From Paulinella micropora (taxonomy: Eukaryota; Cercozoa; Imbricatea; Euglyphida; Paulinellidae): DNA of 64,000 nt. Position 1 is the first letter of the stretch; each line of letters begins with the position of its first letter. The notes beneath the pieces were generated by a model. The model had not been told where the DNA came from. It did no database searches and worked only from the letters and a program-made list of their open reading frames with translations. Shown here in pieces: positions 1-10,483 of this stretch. Location of the stretch: NCBI GenBank assembly GCA_019918135.1, contig WBZZ01003322.1, forward strand, positions 1 through 64,000. The letters are read 5' to 3'. Position numbers and translations under genes: made by a program.

Positions 1-1171
1 CAACTCTGGTGCTGGGTTGTATGCTTCAAAAGAACAACACAACAAACGGGCGGGTTTTAGTAATACCGCTGCGGCTGAAAGAAAAGTTAGCTTGCTTGAT
101 GCTATCGCTCTAAAAGCAAACGGAGACCCTTTGACCGTTGTTGGTCCTACGAATGGCGTGATGTTTCGGCGGCGATTACTACTCGTATTAGTGAAGTTAT
201 GCTGGATACCAAGCTAAGATGCGGGCTTACTTAACTCAACCAACAACCAATGCTCGCAGACACGATGATAGTTTAATCGCAGCAGCAACTGGCACTCTTA
301 GTGTTGTTAATGTTGCGCACAATGAGGCTAAGTATTTCTCAGGAGGCACTATTGGAACTGCCGACCCGATTATCAATGTTAAGATTAATCTTGGAATGCT
401 TTACAATACTATTTTCGCTCTGGATAAAACTATTATGTTTCCTGAAATTTTGACTATGCGGATTGTTTGGCAACAGACACCCAAAATCTTTTATTACAAC
501 GATGACCCTTTTCTACTGGCGGAGGCACTGTTGCGGCGGCGGATTTGAGTGTGGAAGTCAAGAACCTCAACCTTTTCTTAGCTGTTGAAACCAATCCCGA
601 TGTTATCCAATCAATTCAGCAGAAGATTATGAGCCCCGAAGGTATGAGCTTCAACATTGATTATTCTTACTTGTATAAAAATACGGCAACTTCAACTTCT
701 CAAAATGTTATCCTTAGATTTGACAGAGGCCACGGACGGCGAATTAAGAAGATTTATCACTCTGTGTTTAACGGAACTGAAAACAAGAACACCGCCTATG
801 ACAATAGCAACCTGCTCGGCTCAAAGGTCCAAACATTTTACACCACACTAGACGGAGCACGACAGCAGGAATTTAATGTTGATTGTCAAACTGGAAAACT
901 AGAAGACTATATGTATCTTAAACCGAAGTTGGAAGGCTCGTCTTTGATGAATAGCAATGTTTATCAATACAACTGGTTTTGGTGCGATAGCTTTGACAAT
1001 ACTCGCCCTCTGTGGAGCAAGGACCAAAATGAAATCAGCGGATTATCCCTAGACACCGAGCGACGATGGGAGTTTATCGCAACCGTCGTGAGTGCCACCT
1101 ACAATCATTACACATTTGTCGTAACTCAGCAAGAAGTAAATGTTAAGAATGGCACCATTACCAGAACCTAA
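1..1171 (+). pseudogene. PLV major capsid protein region (fossil)
   Basis: Successive open stretches on the + strand read like the C-terminal two thirds of a PLV/virophage-type major capsid protein. Beta-rich segments occur around TGTLSVVNVAHNEAKYFSG and near the end around RRWEFIATVVSATYNHYTFV, which would belong to the jelly-roll core. The family forms the icosahedral shell of Polinton-like viruses. The assignment rests on overall sequence character and on the neighbouring second virion-type gene and polymerase, not on a unique motif. The copy is worn and its start lies outside the window. A virophage capsid is the main alternative. Confidence 0.55.
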
Positions 1172-1312
1172 GTAGGGGCCTGCTCCCCTACGACCCCGCA
1201 AGTTAGGTAATAGGTTTTTAATTTTGATAGATTATTTATTTTTTTGATAATATAGGAACTCTAACAAAACATTTTTTGAGGTTATAGGAGGTTTTTTGTA
1301 AAAAAAGCTCCT

Positions 1313-2550
1313 ATGCACCAGAGAAATTTAATCGCCCAAAATCCTGACGGAGATTTCGTAAATGTCAAAGTCGGGTATGATGGACACATTGAAACGAATA
1401 ATATGAAAACCGCCTTCGGTGAAGCATTAACCAGTTCATTAACACCAGTATTACAGGAAATCTTTCCCTACACAGTTAATACACGGATATGGACATTAAC
1501 TCAAACTAATGCGACCGTAGCATTTAATGCGAATATGGCTGAATTGAAAACGGAAGCGAAAGCTACCGCCGATGCCATTATGGTAAGCAAAAAAAGAATT
1601 AAATACAGAACAGGGATGGGAGTTATGTGTCGCTTCACTGCCTTATGGACTACTGACGAAACCAAGGACTACTATTCATTTATCGGCATTGGTGATACCG
1701 CATTAGATAATGGTTTCTATTTTTACAAGACTAAAAATGACGGAATGAATATTCTCCATACCAAAGCAGGAGTGCCTACCTTGGTTTCACAAGCGACTTG
1801 GAATGACCCGTGTAATGGAACAGGCGATATGCCTAATATGGATTGGACGAAGGGAAATGTATTTCAAATTCAATTCCAATACTTGGGTTTGGTGCTATTA
1901 AGTTTTCAATTGAGAACCCGAAACAGGCGAATTCCAGCAAGTCCATATGATTAAGTATGCGAATGCCAACACGGTGTCAGTCTTCGGAATACAACTCTCC
2001 CTTTGTGGCACGAATGTTTAATAATGGTGGAACTGGAATACAAATATTAAAAACAGCCAGTTGTAGTATGTTTATTGAGGGCGCCAACACTGTTAATACA
2101 AGCATATCAAACGAAGCGGAAGGAGATGAAAAGGCGAGCACTACTGAAAGCCCAATTCAGCATAAAAAATAAAACACTTTTTAATGGTGCCTCAACAAAT
2201 TATTCAACCGTTTACCCAACTCTCGTAAGCATATCAAACGAAGACACCAAAGTTAATATAGTGCGAATTGTAAAAACGACAGGACACTTACGGCGGAGAA
2301 CTTTGCCGATATTGATGCCACAACTCAATCGTATCAAAGGACACTGCTGCGACTGCTATTGGTGGTGCCACTATAACGGATGTAATTCTAAAACTGTATG
2401 TTAATGCTACTTCAAGCCAGCTTATTGACCTGCGAACTTACGATGTTCAACTATCACCTGGTGAAAATCTAACATTTTTACAAAAGTCTGTCAACTGTTG
2501 CTAATGGAGGAAATGTGAGTGTTATCGTTAATTTCTTAGAAGACCATTGA
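1313..2550 (+). pseudogene. Second virion-type gene of the PLV fossil
   Basis: An open stretch begins at an ATG at 1313 (MHQRNLIAQNPDGDFVNVKV) and further beta-rich coding-like stretches continue to about 2.5 kb. The N-terminal part contains VGYDGHIETNNMKTAFGEAL followed by a region rich in alternating hydrophobic residues (MCRFTALWTT, YYSFIGIGDTALDNGFYFY). I recall this as a pattern of structural or fibre-like proteins next to the capsid gene in Polinton-like viruses. No catalytic motif is visible. Its place directly downstream of the capsid gene on the same strand supports a virion role. The copy is worn. Confidence 0.4.
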
Positions 2551-2605
2551 TGGATGGAGGATGGAGTAATTTTATATTAAAGATAAACTCCAACCATTAT
2601 ATAAA

Positions 2606-2975
2606 ATGAACTACAACAAATATCAGAATGGAAAAATCTACAAACTTATCTGTAATAAGACTGGTGAGGTGTATATCGGAAGCACAATTAAAACATTGGA
2701 GCATAGAGCTAAAACTCACACACATATTTTGAATGATACAAAGGAAAAACAAATTACACTTATTCATTTCAATTATAGAAAGGAATGACTATCGGATTGA
2801 ATTGATTGAAGCTTTCCCTTGTGATAGCCACCTTGAATTAGAACAGAGAGAAGGATACTGGATAAGACACACAAAATGTATAAACGATAATTTTAAAACT
2901 GGTATCACAGTCCCGTGTAATCAGAATAAAAAAGAATATAATAGACAGTATAAAGAAATTCATAAGGAAGATTGA
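2606..2975 (+). pseudogene. GIY-YIG endonuclease-like gene (PLV fossil)
   Basis: The N-terminal part has the GIY-YIG signature in the form KIYKLICNKTGEVYIGSTIK, followed by a basic stretch typical of the family (LEHRAKTHTH). GIY-YIG nucleases make single- or double-strand cuts and are common as homing-type or repair nucleases in large DNA viruses, virophages and PLVs. The domain is about 90 residues, which fits the open region. It lies between the virion-type genes and the replication genes. Worn copy. Confidence 0.65.
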
Positions 2976-3124
2976 GAGCCCATAATCTAAAAAAAGTTGA
3001 ATGCCCTTGTGGAAGACGAATTGTTCATTCACACAGAAAAAGACATAGACATTCTACATATCATTTAAAATGGGTTATAAGGTCATAATGAATTAAATCA
3101 CTTAAAAAAAATAAAATTTTTAAA

Positions 3125-3412
3125 TTACAATTGAAGCTGTTTGAATATTTCTTTTTTTAGCTCTGGATAGTTGTCTAGAAATGGTTGCTTCGCCATCCAT
3201 CTTAAATATTGGGTATCAAATACAACCACATCGGCTACTGTCTTTCCCTTATATTTTCCCATAGGTATCTTTCCTTGTTCTTGAAGTTTCTTGTTTTCTG
3301 ATTTGTATTCATTAATGTGCCCATCAATTACTTGCTTAATTTCTTGTAAAGTAAATGTTCTGTCTTTGTTGCTGACAGATAGCTGTTCAAATTTTTCACA
3401 AAGCTTTTGCAT
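3125..3412 (-). CDS. Small protein with a GKYKGK (exonuclease X C-terminal / DUF3820-type) domain
   Basis: A 95-residue open frame starting at ATG. The C-terminal half reads IPMGKYKGKTVADVVVFDTQ and then YLRWMAKQPFLDNYPELKKEI. This matches the pattern of the small domain at the C-terminus of exodeoxyribonuclease X and of DUF3820 proteins (FGKYKGK, then YLxW). Such small stand-alone proteins are frequent in large DNA viruses and PLVs; the function is unknown, probably nucleic-acid linked. The N-terminal half is predicted helical. It is part of the PLV fossil and one of its few fully open frames. Confidence 0.55.
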   Translation of the reverse strand: MQKLCEKFEQLSVSNKDRTFTLQEIKQVIDGHINEYKSENKKLQEQGKIPMGKYKGKTVADVVVFDTQYLRWMAKQPFLDNYPELKKEIFKQLQL

Positions 3413-3481
3413 CGGTGAGTGTAGAGTAGTGAGTATATAGTGGCAGTATAAAAAAATAAAAAATTAAATAATTAATATAGG

Positions 3482-4160
3482 ATGTCCGAGTGGATTAAAT
3501 TCGTAAAGGCTTACTCTGCAAACATAAGCTACAAGGAGGCATTGAAAAAGGCTGGTAAGGAATACAGAAACAAAGGGAGGCAGTGCGGAGTTATCGGAGG
3601 ATGTCTATTTGGTCGTCTGAACGAAAAGGTGCTGACGGATGGAAACCAGTCGCAAGCAAAGAAAAATCAACGTGTATGAAAAAGAGAATGGTAAAGCTGG
3701 CTTTAAAGGCGATTGTAGCATTTAGGTCGTAGATAAGCGGACTTACTCACGATGTCGCATTAGTAAAGGGAGTATTAAAAAGAACCCGAGATATAAAGAA
3801 GAGCAGAAGCTGGTTAATGAAGTCATAAAGAAATATGGTAAGGATAATGTAGAGCTGACGGGTCATTCTTGGTGGAACAATAGCAAAAGATTAAGCGACA
3901 GACTGGTGTAAGGCGACCACATACAATAAAGGCAGTAGCACAAGAGACCTTTGAAGGAGTGATTGACCGAGTAGCTGTGAAAGTAAATCCAAAAGGTAAA
4001 AGGGCGAAGACGCGGCAGCTACACGAACTACCGAACCGCATTTGACCCCGTATCGTTAATGGGTGCTACGGCTGTAAATACTAAGTTAGTGAAGCCAAAA
4101 AAAGGAATTCATACGATAGAAGCTTCAAAGGTAAAGGAGCCAAAAAAATATATATGACTT
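3482..4160 (+). pseudogene. Small basic virion-type protein gene of the PLV fossil
   Basis: The start at 3482 gives MSEWIKFVKAYSANISYKEA followed by LKKAGKEYRNKG. The pattern W-I-x-F-V-K, then SYKEAL and x-A-x-x-x-Y, is one I recall in short basic proteins of giant viruses and PLVs, often encoded near virion genes. Coding-like character continues to about 4.15 kb with lysine-rich stretches, but the frame is worn. No enzyme motif is visible. Confidence 0.4.
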
Positions 4161-4559
4161 TCATAATTCATTTGATATCCAATATCGTTCAAGCAGGTGG
4201 CACGACTTAAAGCAACATATAACAAATTCATTGACAGTAGGTCTAGATTTATCCACACTGGTGTTGTTCGGCCTTGTGAGCAGTGGATGGTGGATGAGAA
4301 TGTCGGCTGGATGTCAGCATACGGTTTCTTGTCTGGTATCGTTTTTTTTCTATCAAATTTCTGCTCAATATCGTCAATCGTAATGAATATATGTTCTTTG
4401 GTATCCCTAGTAATAGTGTGAATATCGCCGTTATGAACTTTGTATTACAACGAAACACAACCTGATGACCTGTTTTAAGGTTTATTTTGTAGCATTTTGT
4501 TATTGCTTTCATTAACATTGTTGTTAGAGTGGTGTAATATTAAAGGGGGTTTTTGTCAG

Positions 4560-5251
4560 TCGGTTTAGGGTGTGGCTTAACTTGCTTATTGAGAGCATCT
4601 AATTCTTCAAGTGTTAGTATTCAGGTAGGCAGTCTTTTGCTTTATGTTGGCTAAGCTCATTACCGCCGACCTTGTAATAGTCTTCTACCTTATTTAAGAT
4701 AGATTGTAGAACTAGGTCTTTGGCCTGTCTGTAATTTGTATCAAGATTTATTTTTGTAAATAGCTTGAAAGTTTTTGACTTGTGGAATGGTTCGGATGTT
4801 GGGTCTGGGCAAGGAAGCTGAGCTAAGTGGCCAAACAGAATAATAGATACACCGCCGAATGGTCTGTTGATTTTGGTGTATTTTCTGAGCATATGGTCCA
4901 GACTTTCTAAATTCTTGGAAGTAAGCATAGAAACTTCATCAATGGTTATTCTGTGATTAATGGCTTCTTCGCCAACTGGTATCGGTAGCGGAAGTCTATG
5001 ACATAGCATTGTTAGTATTTTTTGGAGTGTATATTCAGAATTAATAACTTGGCGGGCATTGTGTGTCATAGCGGTTGATAAAGTCTTTTTGTCTTTGAAA
5101 TGGTGTTAGTGTATTTTGATGGCTGACCAGTTAGGTATTTAATCATTTCAGATTTACCCGTTCCAGCTTTGCCGTGAATAAGTAAATTCTTGTTCTGGTA
5201 AAGGTTTGTATTCGTCTTTGGTGCTATAATCTGGAAGCTCTGTATCCTCAA
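4560..5251 (-). pseudogene. Pif1-like SF1 helicase region (PLV fossil)
   Basis: The rightmost stretch contains a Walker A motif in LLIHGKAGTGKSEMIKYLTG. The following stretch contains motif II in ITIDEVSMLTSK and the diagnostic FGGVSIILFGHLAQLP, the Pif1/RecD form of the FGG...GDxxQLPP block. Pif1-type helicases unwind DNA during replication and are a common replicative helicase choice in PLVs and giant viruses. The region sits just downstream of the polymerase on the same strand, as expected for a replication module. Worn copy. Confidence 0.6.
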
Positions 5252-5397
5252 AGGCGGAGAACTCTGGATATTGTTTATGTGGTGTTTCTAAGAATTTTGT
5301 AATGGTAGTGTGTCTTTGAAACCGCTATGTCGCTGGTATGTTATCCGTGGTTCGCCATTTATGTAGGAAACGAAGCAAGTCATATTTAGCTGTGGTG

Positions 5398-7280
5398 CTA
5401 TGAACTCGTCTTGTTCTTTAACCTCGGGCGAAATTCTTTTCCTGTTTTCATATATTCGCCTTCGTATGCGATACTGTCTGTATTAGAATATAGTAAAGTT
5501 CGCCCAGTATTTACAAGCTTTAACATTTGGTTATGAAGAACTATCTTTTGGTATGCTAGCACATAGCCAGTTAAATGAGACATTTGAAATATGTTGTCTG
5601 TTGGGTTTGTGTCTTGGTATGTGTAAATCATTCGCTCTGGTAGTAGGTCGTCCTTCATTTCGGCATACTTACTTTTATCGTATTTAACTCGTTTCAGGAA
5701 CAATAACCTATATCCTTTTTCTTTCATCATAAAATGTATTCGCTCGTTGTATGTTTTTGAAATGGTAGATACTTGCTGAGTTCGGTGTATGTTAGTATTG
5801 AGAGAGCCTACCAGTAAGTTGGTTGCTTTGGCTAAGGTGTCGTGTTCATAGCCAGGCTTATCAAAGTAGTAATCTTGTATATTTGTTATGTGTTCTGAGA
5901 AGGTTTTGAAGGGTTGAAGTGGTCGTCTGCTACATAATCTCTTAATAAATATCTTAACTCCTTGGTCAAACATATACAACAATGCGGGTATGGGTTGGCA
6001 TTGGTTCCTTTTGTGGTGTAGCCGTTGAAGAAGGTTGGCACTGAGGTGCTTTTGGTCGTAATCAAAAACGCATAACCGTGTAGAGGTTTATCTTATTGTA
6101 GTTCTTGTGTCTGGTTTATATTAATTATGTTGCGAGGAGCTGTTGGTATTCATTGAAGTATGAAGACATTTCACCCATATTACCTAACGAAGCATTTGTA
6201 TAGGCTTTGACCATATCAATCTGGTGTATCTTTTGGGGTTTTGGTGTGATGATTAAAGATATGATGAAACGGTATTTGACCAGATTTCACGTGTTAATAT
6301 ATTGGGTTCAGTAATTTGTGTGGTGTTTGGTTTGTGTTTGTTAATAAGACATTCTATGAATACTGTTTGAAGTATGAAGGCAATGACCAAGCGGAGTATC
6401 TTAGGAACGAATGATGCGTGTTTGAAACGGTCTAAGCATTTATAGTTTAGTTTTGTTTTCTTTATCTACTATTCCAATAATGTTTCCAGATTGGTCCATC
6501 ATTGAATAACACTCCTTATGTTGTATTCAATTTAGTTTGTATATTGTTGAGTTCTTCCTGTGATATCCATTTGTTCTCGTATTGGTTGTAGATAGTTTCA
6601 CATTGCTGGCTTCGTGGTTAGTAGCATATTGGGCCGTGGCTCTGGTATGTTTTCGTTAATATCGTATAATAGCTCAATTGACTTAATGTGTTGGATACAA
6701 TGTCTTTTTGTTTTCCTTGTATTAATGTGGCGTGATAATCGCTACATCTGATTATTATCTGTTTTGGGTATTGTTTGGTAGATGCTCGCCACAGTATATT
6801 CATACCATCAAATACATAAATCCTACATCGGATAAAGTCTTCCATTTCTGTTAGGTCCTTTTCTGTCGCATATTTGATATCCTTAAAGCGGTCTATTATA
6901 CATACTCGTTTTCGTTTTCTATTGTTTGGGTTTGGAAAGTCTTTCATAATACATTCTAGCACACAGTTTATTTCACCCTGTGCCATTGGTATGACAGCAT
7001 TATTTAGCGGATTAACTTGGTCAATTGTAATAACTTTAAGGTCTTTGTCTTCTCTTTGTTCGTAAAACCTTGCTTGCCGTTCTACAAAGTTTCTAACCGC
7101 ATTGATTGACCGCTTTAATTCGTTAGCTCTGTATATTCCTCTGACTGGTCCGTGATATCCTTCATAATCCAGATGGACTAGATAACTTGTATTTGGGTTT
7201 AGCTGTTGGAGCTGAGCTTCCCACCCCTGGGCATATGGTATAACGAGTGAGTTATTTCGCCGACTAGTTCGGGTGGCCAC
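5398..7280 (-). pseudogene. Protein-primed-type family B DNA polymerase region (PLV fossil)
   Basis: The left part contains LLYSNTDSIAYEGE, the family B polymerase motif C in the Y-x-D/N-T-D-S form that carries catalytic aspartates, preceded by a region compatible with motifs A and B. The right part, starting at an ATG near 7280 (MATRTSRRNNSLVIPYAQGW), looks like the N-terminal half of the same large gene and has no other recognisable match. Protein-primed polymerases of this kind replicate the linear genomes of PLVs, Polintons and adenoviruses. Worn copy. Confidence 0.6.
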
Positions 7281-7581
7281 CTGTTAATCTGTTTATAAGT
7301 CGCAGGGCGGTTGGAGTTGTAATGAGATACCATCTTCTTTTGCCTCTTTGTCTGATGTAGTCTCCTCGTTGCTCAATATTGTAGAGCGGAAATAGTTCTG
7401 GTTGGTATTGGTCCATTGTATATAGATAGGCAGGATAAATTTTTTGAAAAATAATTAATGTTTACATATTATATAGATATGTTATATTTAGATGTAAAAT
7501 ATTTTACAGATAAAAAAAATTGTTGATTAATTTGACTTGCTCAGTCGCTCTTCTAACTCCTGTATCTTCTTTTGTATTCTT

Positions 7582-7719
7582 CTATATCAAGCTTTGGTCT
7601 GTTGGCTTTCGCTTTCGTTCTTCGTTTAGGCGGTCTTTATTGCGGTAATAGTATGCGAGAGCTTTCTCATTATTCCTTTTTCTCCTTTCGTCTCCTTCAT
7701 ATATCTTTGGTCGTGGCAT
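7582..7719 (-). CDS. Short basic protein, 45 residues (PLV fossil)
   Basis: A short open frame starting at ATG (MPRPKIYEGDERRKRNNEKA) followed by LAYYYRNKDRLNEERKRK. It is highly basic and helical, resembling small DNA-binding proteins with a Y-Y-R-N-K motif encoded near PLV polymerases. Assignment is by composition and position only. Confidence 0.35.
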   Translation of the reverse strand: MPRPKIYEGDERRKRNNEKALAYYYRNKDRLNEERKRKPTDQSLI

Positions 7720-7914
7720 TTATTATATATGTAATATTATTTTTATAAATGTAAATAATTATTCTTTTCTTGACAAAACAATTTCATATATATAGTTCAG
7801 GCCCCAACTTTCATCACTTCCTTACTGAATTCTTTTACTAACGACTTCGCATATTCTTTCGTGTAATCCTACCACACAACTCTTCGTGTTTTGTGAAAGT
7901 TATGTTATCAATTA

Positions 7915-8463
7915 TTACTTAGAGCAATATTGACATTCTTTTGGTTGTAATGTTTCAGGGATTGGTGGTGCTATTGGTATAGGATGCTTTCGCTTTGTGT
8001 GTTGAATTAGACTATCTCGTCTCATTTCTTTATCACATTGCGAGCATTTGATTTTTTCTGCTTGTCGTTTTCTTTCATATTCTCGTTTCTTTTGTTTTCT
8101 TTCTTCGCTTAATATTGGTTTCTTATTTTCGTGAACCGCTTTAATGTGTGTATTTAGATGGTCTCGCCTCATTTCTTTATCACATTGTGGGCATTTGAAT
8201 TTTACAGCTTGTCGTTTTCTATCATATTCTTTTTTATATGCTTTTTGTTCAGGTGTTAATATTTGTTTGTGTGTTTTAGCATATTCATTCTGGTATTTTT
8301 TACAGCATTCCTTACAGTAGTTTCTATTAGCATATGAATTTTCGGGGGTTCTTACAACCTTACAATTTCTACATACCTTTAAGCATTCATCACACATTAT
8401 ATATGTATGTCCTCGTAATGATATCCGTCGGTATCCTTTCTTGTCGCAATATTCGCAGTTCAT
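7915..8463 (-). CDS. Cys-rich protein with zinc ribbons and two C2H2 fingers
   Basis: A 182-residue open frame starting at ATG. The N-terminus holds paired CxxC motifs (CEYCDKKG, CDECLKVCRNC, CKECCKK), a likely zinc ribbon. Two near-copies of a C2H2-type finger follow (KCPQCDKEMRRDHLNTHIK and KCSQCDKEMRRDSLIQHTK), separated by basic linkers with repeats of the KREYERKRQAE type. It ends with another CxxC. It is probably a nucleic-acid-binding protein of the PLV, carried at its right side. It is the most intact gene of this element. A host zinc-finger gene is possible but less likely given the AT-rich composition. Confidence 0.55.
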   Translation of the reverse strand: MNCEYCDKKGYRRISLRGHTYIMCDECLKVCRNCKVVRTPENSYANRNYCKECCKKYQNEYAKTHKQILTPEQKAYKKEYDRKRQAVKFKCPQCDKEMRRDHLNTHIKAVHENKKPILSEERKQKKREYERKRQAEKIKCSQCDKEMRRDSLIQHTKRKHPIPIAPPIPETLQPKECQYCSK

Positions 8464-8995
8464 TTTTTATAAATAATGGTGTGTAATGTTTAGAACATAA
8501 TTGAAACCAAACTGCACAAAAAGAAAAAGGTAATGTTTGATTTTATAAGTGAAAATTGTTTTTTTGTTTCGGAGAAATTGGCCTTCTTTTCGCTTTGTCA
8601 AAAATATCGGTTTTCGGCAAAGGAGAAAATCTGTTAGGTTTTCGTGTTTTGGTCACGGGCTCATTTCCTTTTTGTTTTTGTGTGTTGAATGTAGTGGCAC
8701 CCCATACTGCCCGTGAAAAAATGGTGATTTATGTTTTATCTCTTAATACGACCGACTTTGTAAAAAATGACCAACGATAGCAAAATTCAAAACGAAAAAA
8801 GGGGGGAGCCTTTGGATCACTCCCCCTTTTCTTTGTTCTTTTTTCAAGAAAGAAAAGAAAGAACGAAAAAAAGAAAGAAAGAAGAAGAGAAAAGAAAAAA
8901 GAAGAAGAAGAAAAGAAGAGAAGAAGAAGAAGAAGAAAGAAAGAAGAAGATAGGAAGAAGGAGAGAAGAAAGAAGAAAGAAAAGAAAAGAAAAAG

Positions 8996-9030
<35 letters not shown>

Positions 9031-9574
9031 AGAAAGAAAGAAAGAAAGAAGAAAGAAGAAGAAGATAGAAGAAGAAGAAGAAGAAAGAAGAAGAAGAAAA
9101 GAAGAAAGAAGAAGAAGAAGAAAAAAAAAAAAAGAAGAAGAAGAGAAGGAAGAAGAAGAAGAAGAAAAGAAAAAAAAAAAAAAAAAAAAAAGAAGAAGAA
9201 AGAAGAAGAAGAAAGAAGAAGAAGAAGAAGAAAAGAAGAAGAAGAAGAAGAAGAAAGAAGAAGAAGAAGAAGAAAGAAGAAGAAGAAGAAGAAGAAGAAG
9301 AAGAAGAAGAAAGAAGAAGAAGCTGGTGGCCCAGCGCGTTAAGACCATCTCCACTCCTCCTGTACGGAGTTGAGTAAGTTCAACTCACTTCCAAAATCAT
9401 AACTAGCAATTGCAGTCAGCATGCTGCGAACGAGGACGCACTGAGAGATCGTCATTGCCATGGTAAAATGTTGTTTCTGAACTTCTTTCTTTGTTAGTTT
9501 ATGTTGAAAAAATTTTGTATGGTTTTTGACATTGTGCTCGGTGTGGCAACTTGTCGAAAATTTAACGGGTTTCG
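8464..9574. repeat. Spacer with a long polypurine GAA/GAAA tract
   Basis: No gene is seen here. From about 8838 to 9321 the + strand is almost pure A/G (GAA, GAAA and poly-A runs). The long acidic or basic frames across it are artefacts of the repeat. The tract marks the passage from the viral block to the host gene. The rest, 9322-9574, is unique sequence upstream of the LRR gene and probably holds its promoter, but I see no clear TATA box. Confidence 0.8.
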
Positions 9575-10085
9575 ATGAACAGAAACAAAAAATTCACCGT
9601 AGGCCTGGCTTATTTTTATGGCAAACCAGAGAGCGACCACAACATGAGTAACATGGCACTGCAGGACTCGGCTTTGGCAGCCTTTCGTCAAGGACAACAC
9701 GACGCCCTTACCAAGTTCGTGGTCTGTTATCTTTTTTTTTGTATTGCCTTCTTCCGTGAACTTCATTTTTCTTGGTAACTTTTCGCTGAACCTCCTTTCT
9801 TTCACTTCTTGTTTGTGTTCATGGGTTATCTGCTCTGAATAGGCCAATTATGAAGGCAAGTCGCTCGATTTGTCAAGCAAGAATCTTGGAGATTTTGGTG
9901 CTTCGGCAGTCGCCAGGGGACTGCAGGTCACACAGACTACTTATACATGCATAAAGACATCACTACTTCGGTCAGGACTACACCTATTATGAGACAACAG
10001 ACTAAAATATTTATGAATGTTGGGTGTTTGGAATCTTACAGGTGAATCTCTGTGTATGTGTGTGTGTCTATCTCTCTCTCTTCTA

Positions 10086-10124
<39 letters not shown>

Positions 10125-10135
10125 TTCCTCCCTCC

Positions 10136-10218
<83 letters not shown>

Positions 10219-10424
10219 ACACACACACCACTCACCACCCACCTACCCAAAATGTTTAACAACAAACATGCATATACGTATGCACATGGACACATATGCA
10301 TATTACACATTTACATGTGCTCATAGGCACTTTTCATACACAGCATGCCAACATACTCACATATTCATCATTTTAATGCTACCAGCTGTATATTGTATTT
10401 CTTTCTCTGTCTTCTCTTTCTCTC

Positions 10425-10483
<59 letters not shown>

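Larger units (their letters stand above)
1..8530. mobile_element. Polinton-like virus (PLV) fossil
   Basis: AT-rich block, clearly lower in GC than everything to its right, with an intron-free mixture of virus-type genes. From left to right it holds a double-jelly-roll-type major capsid gene, a second virion-type gene, a GIY-YIG nuclease, small genes, a Pif1-like helicase and a protein-primed-type family B DNA polymerase. Capsid-side genes lie on the + strand and most replication genes on the - strand. The gene content fits PLVs or virophage-like elements rather than a giant virus. The left end runs off the window; the right end is put near 8.5 kb, where virus-like genes stop and a host-type purine tract begins. 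No terminal repeat is visible. It looks broken in many places and therefore old, but I cannot date it. Confidence 0.75.

Noticed and set aside
8743-9354. Long open frames rich in Lys/Glu or Phe/Ser
   Set aside because: They are translations of the GAA/GAAA purine tract in both directions; no gene.
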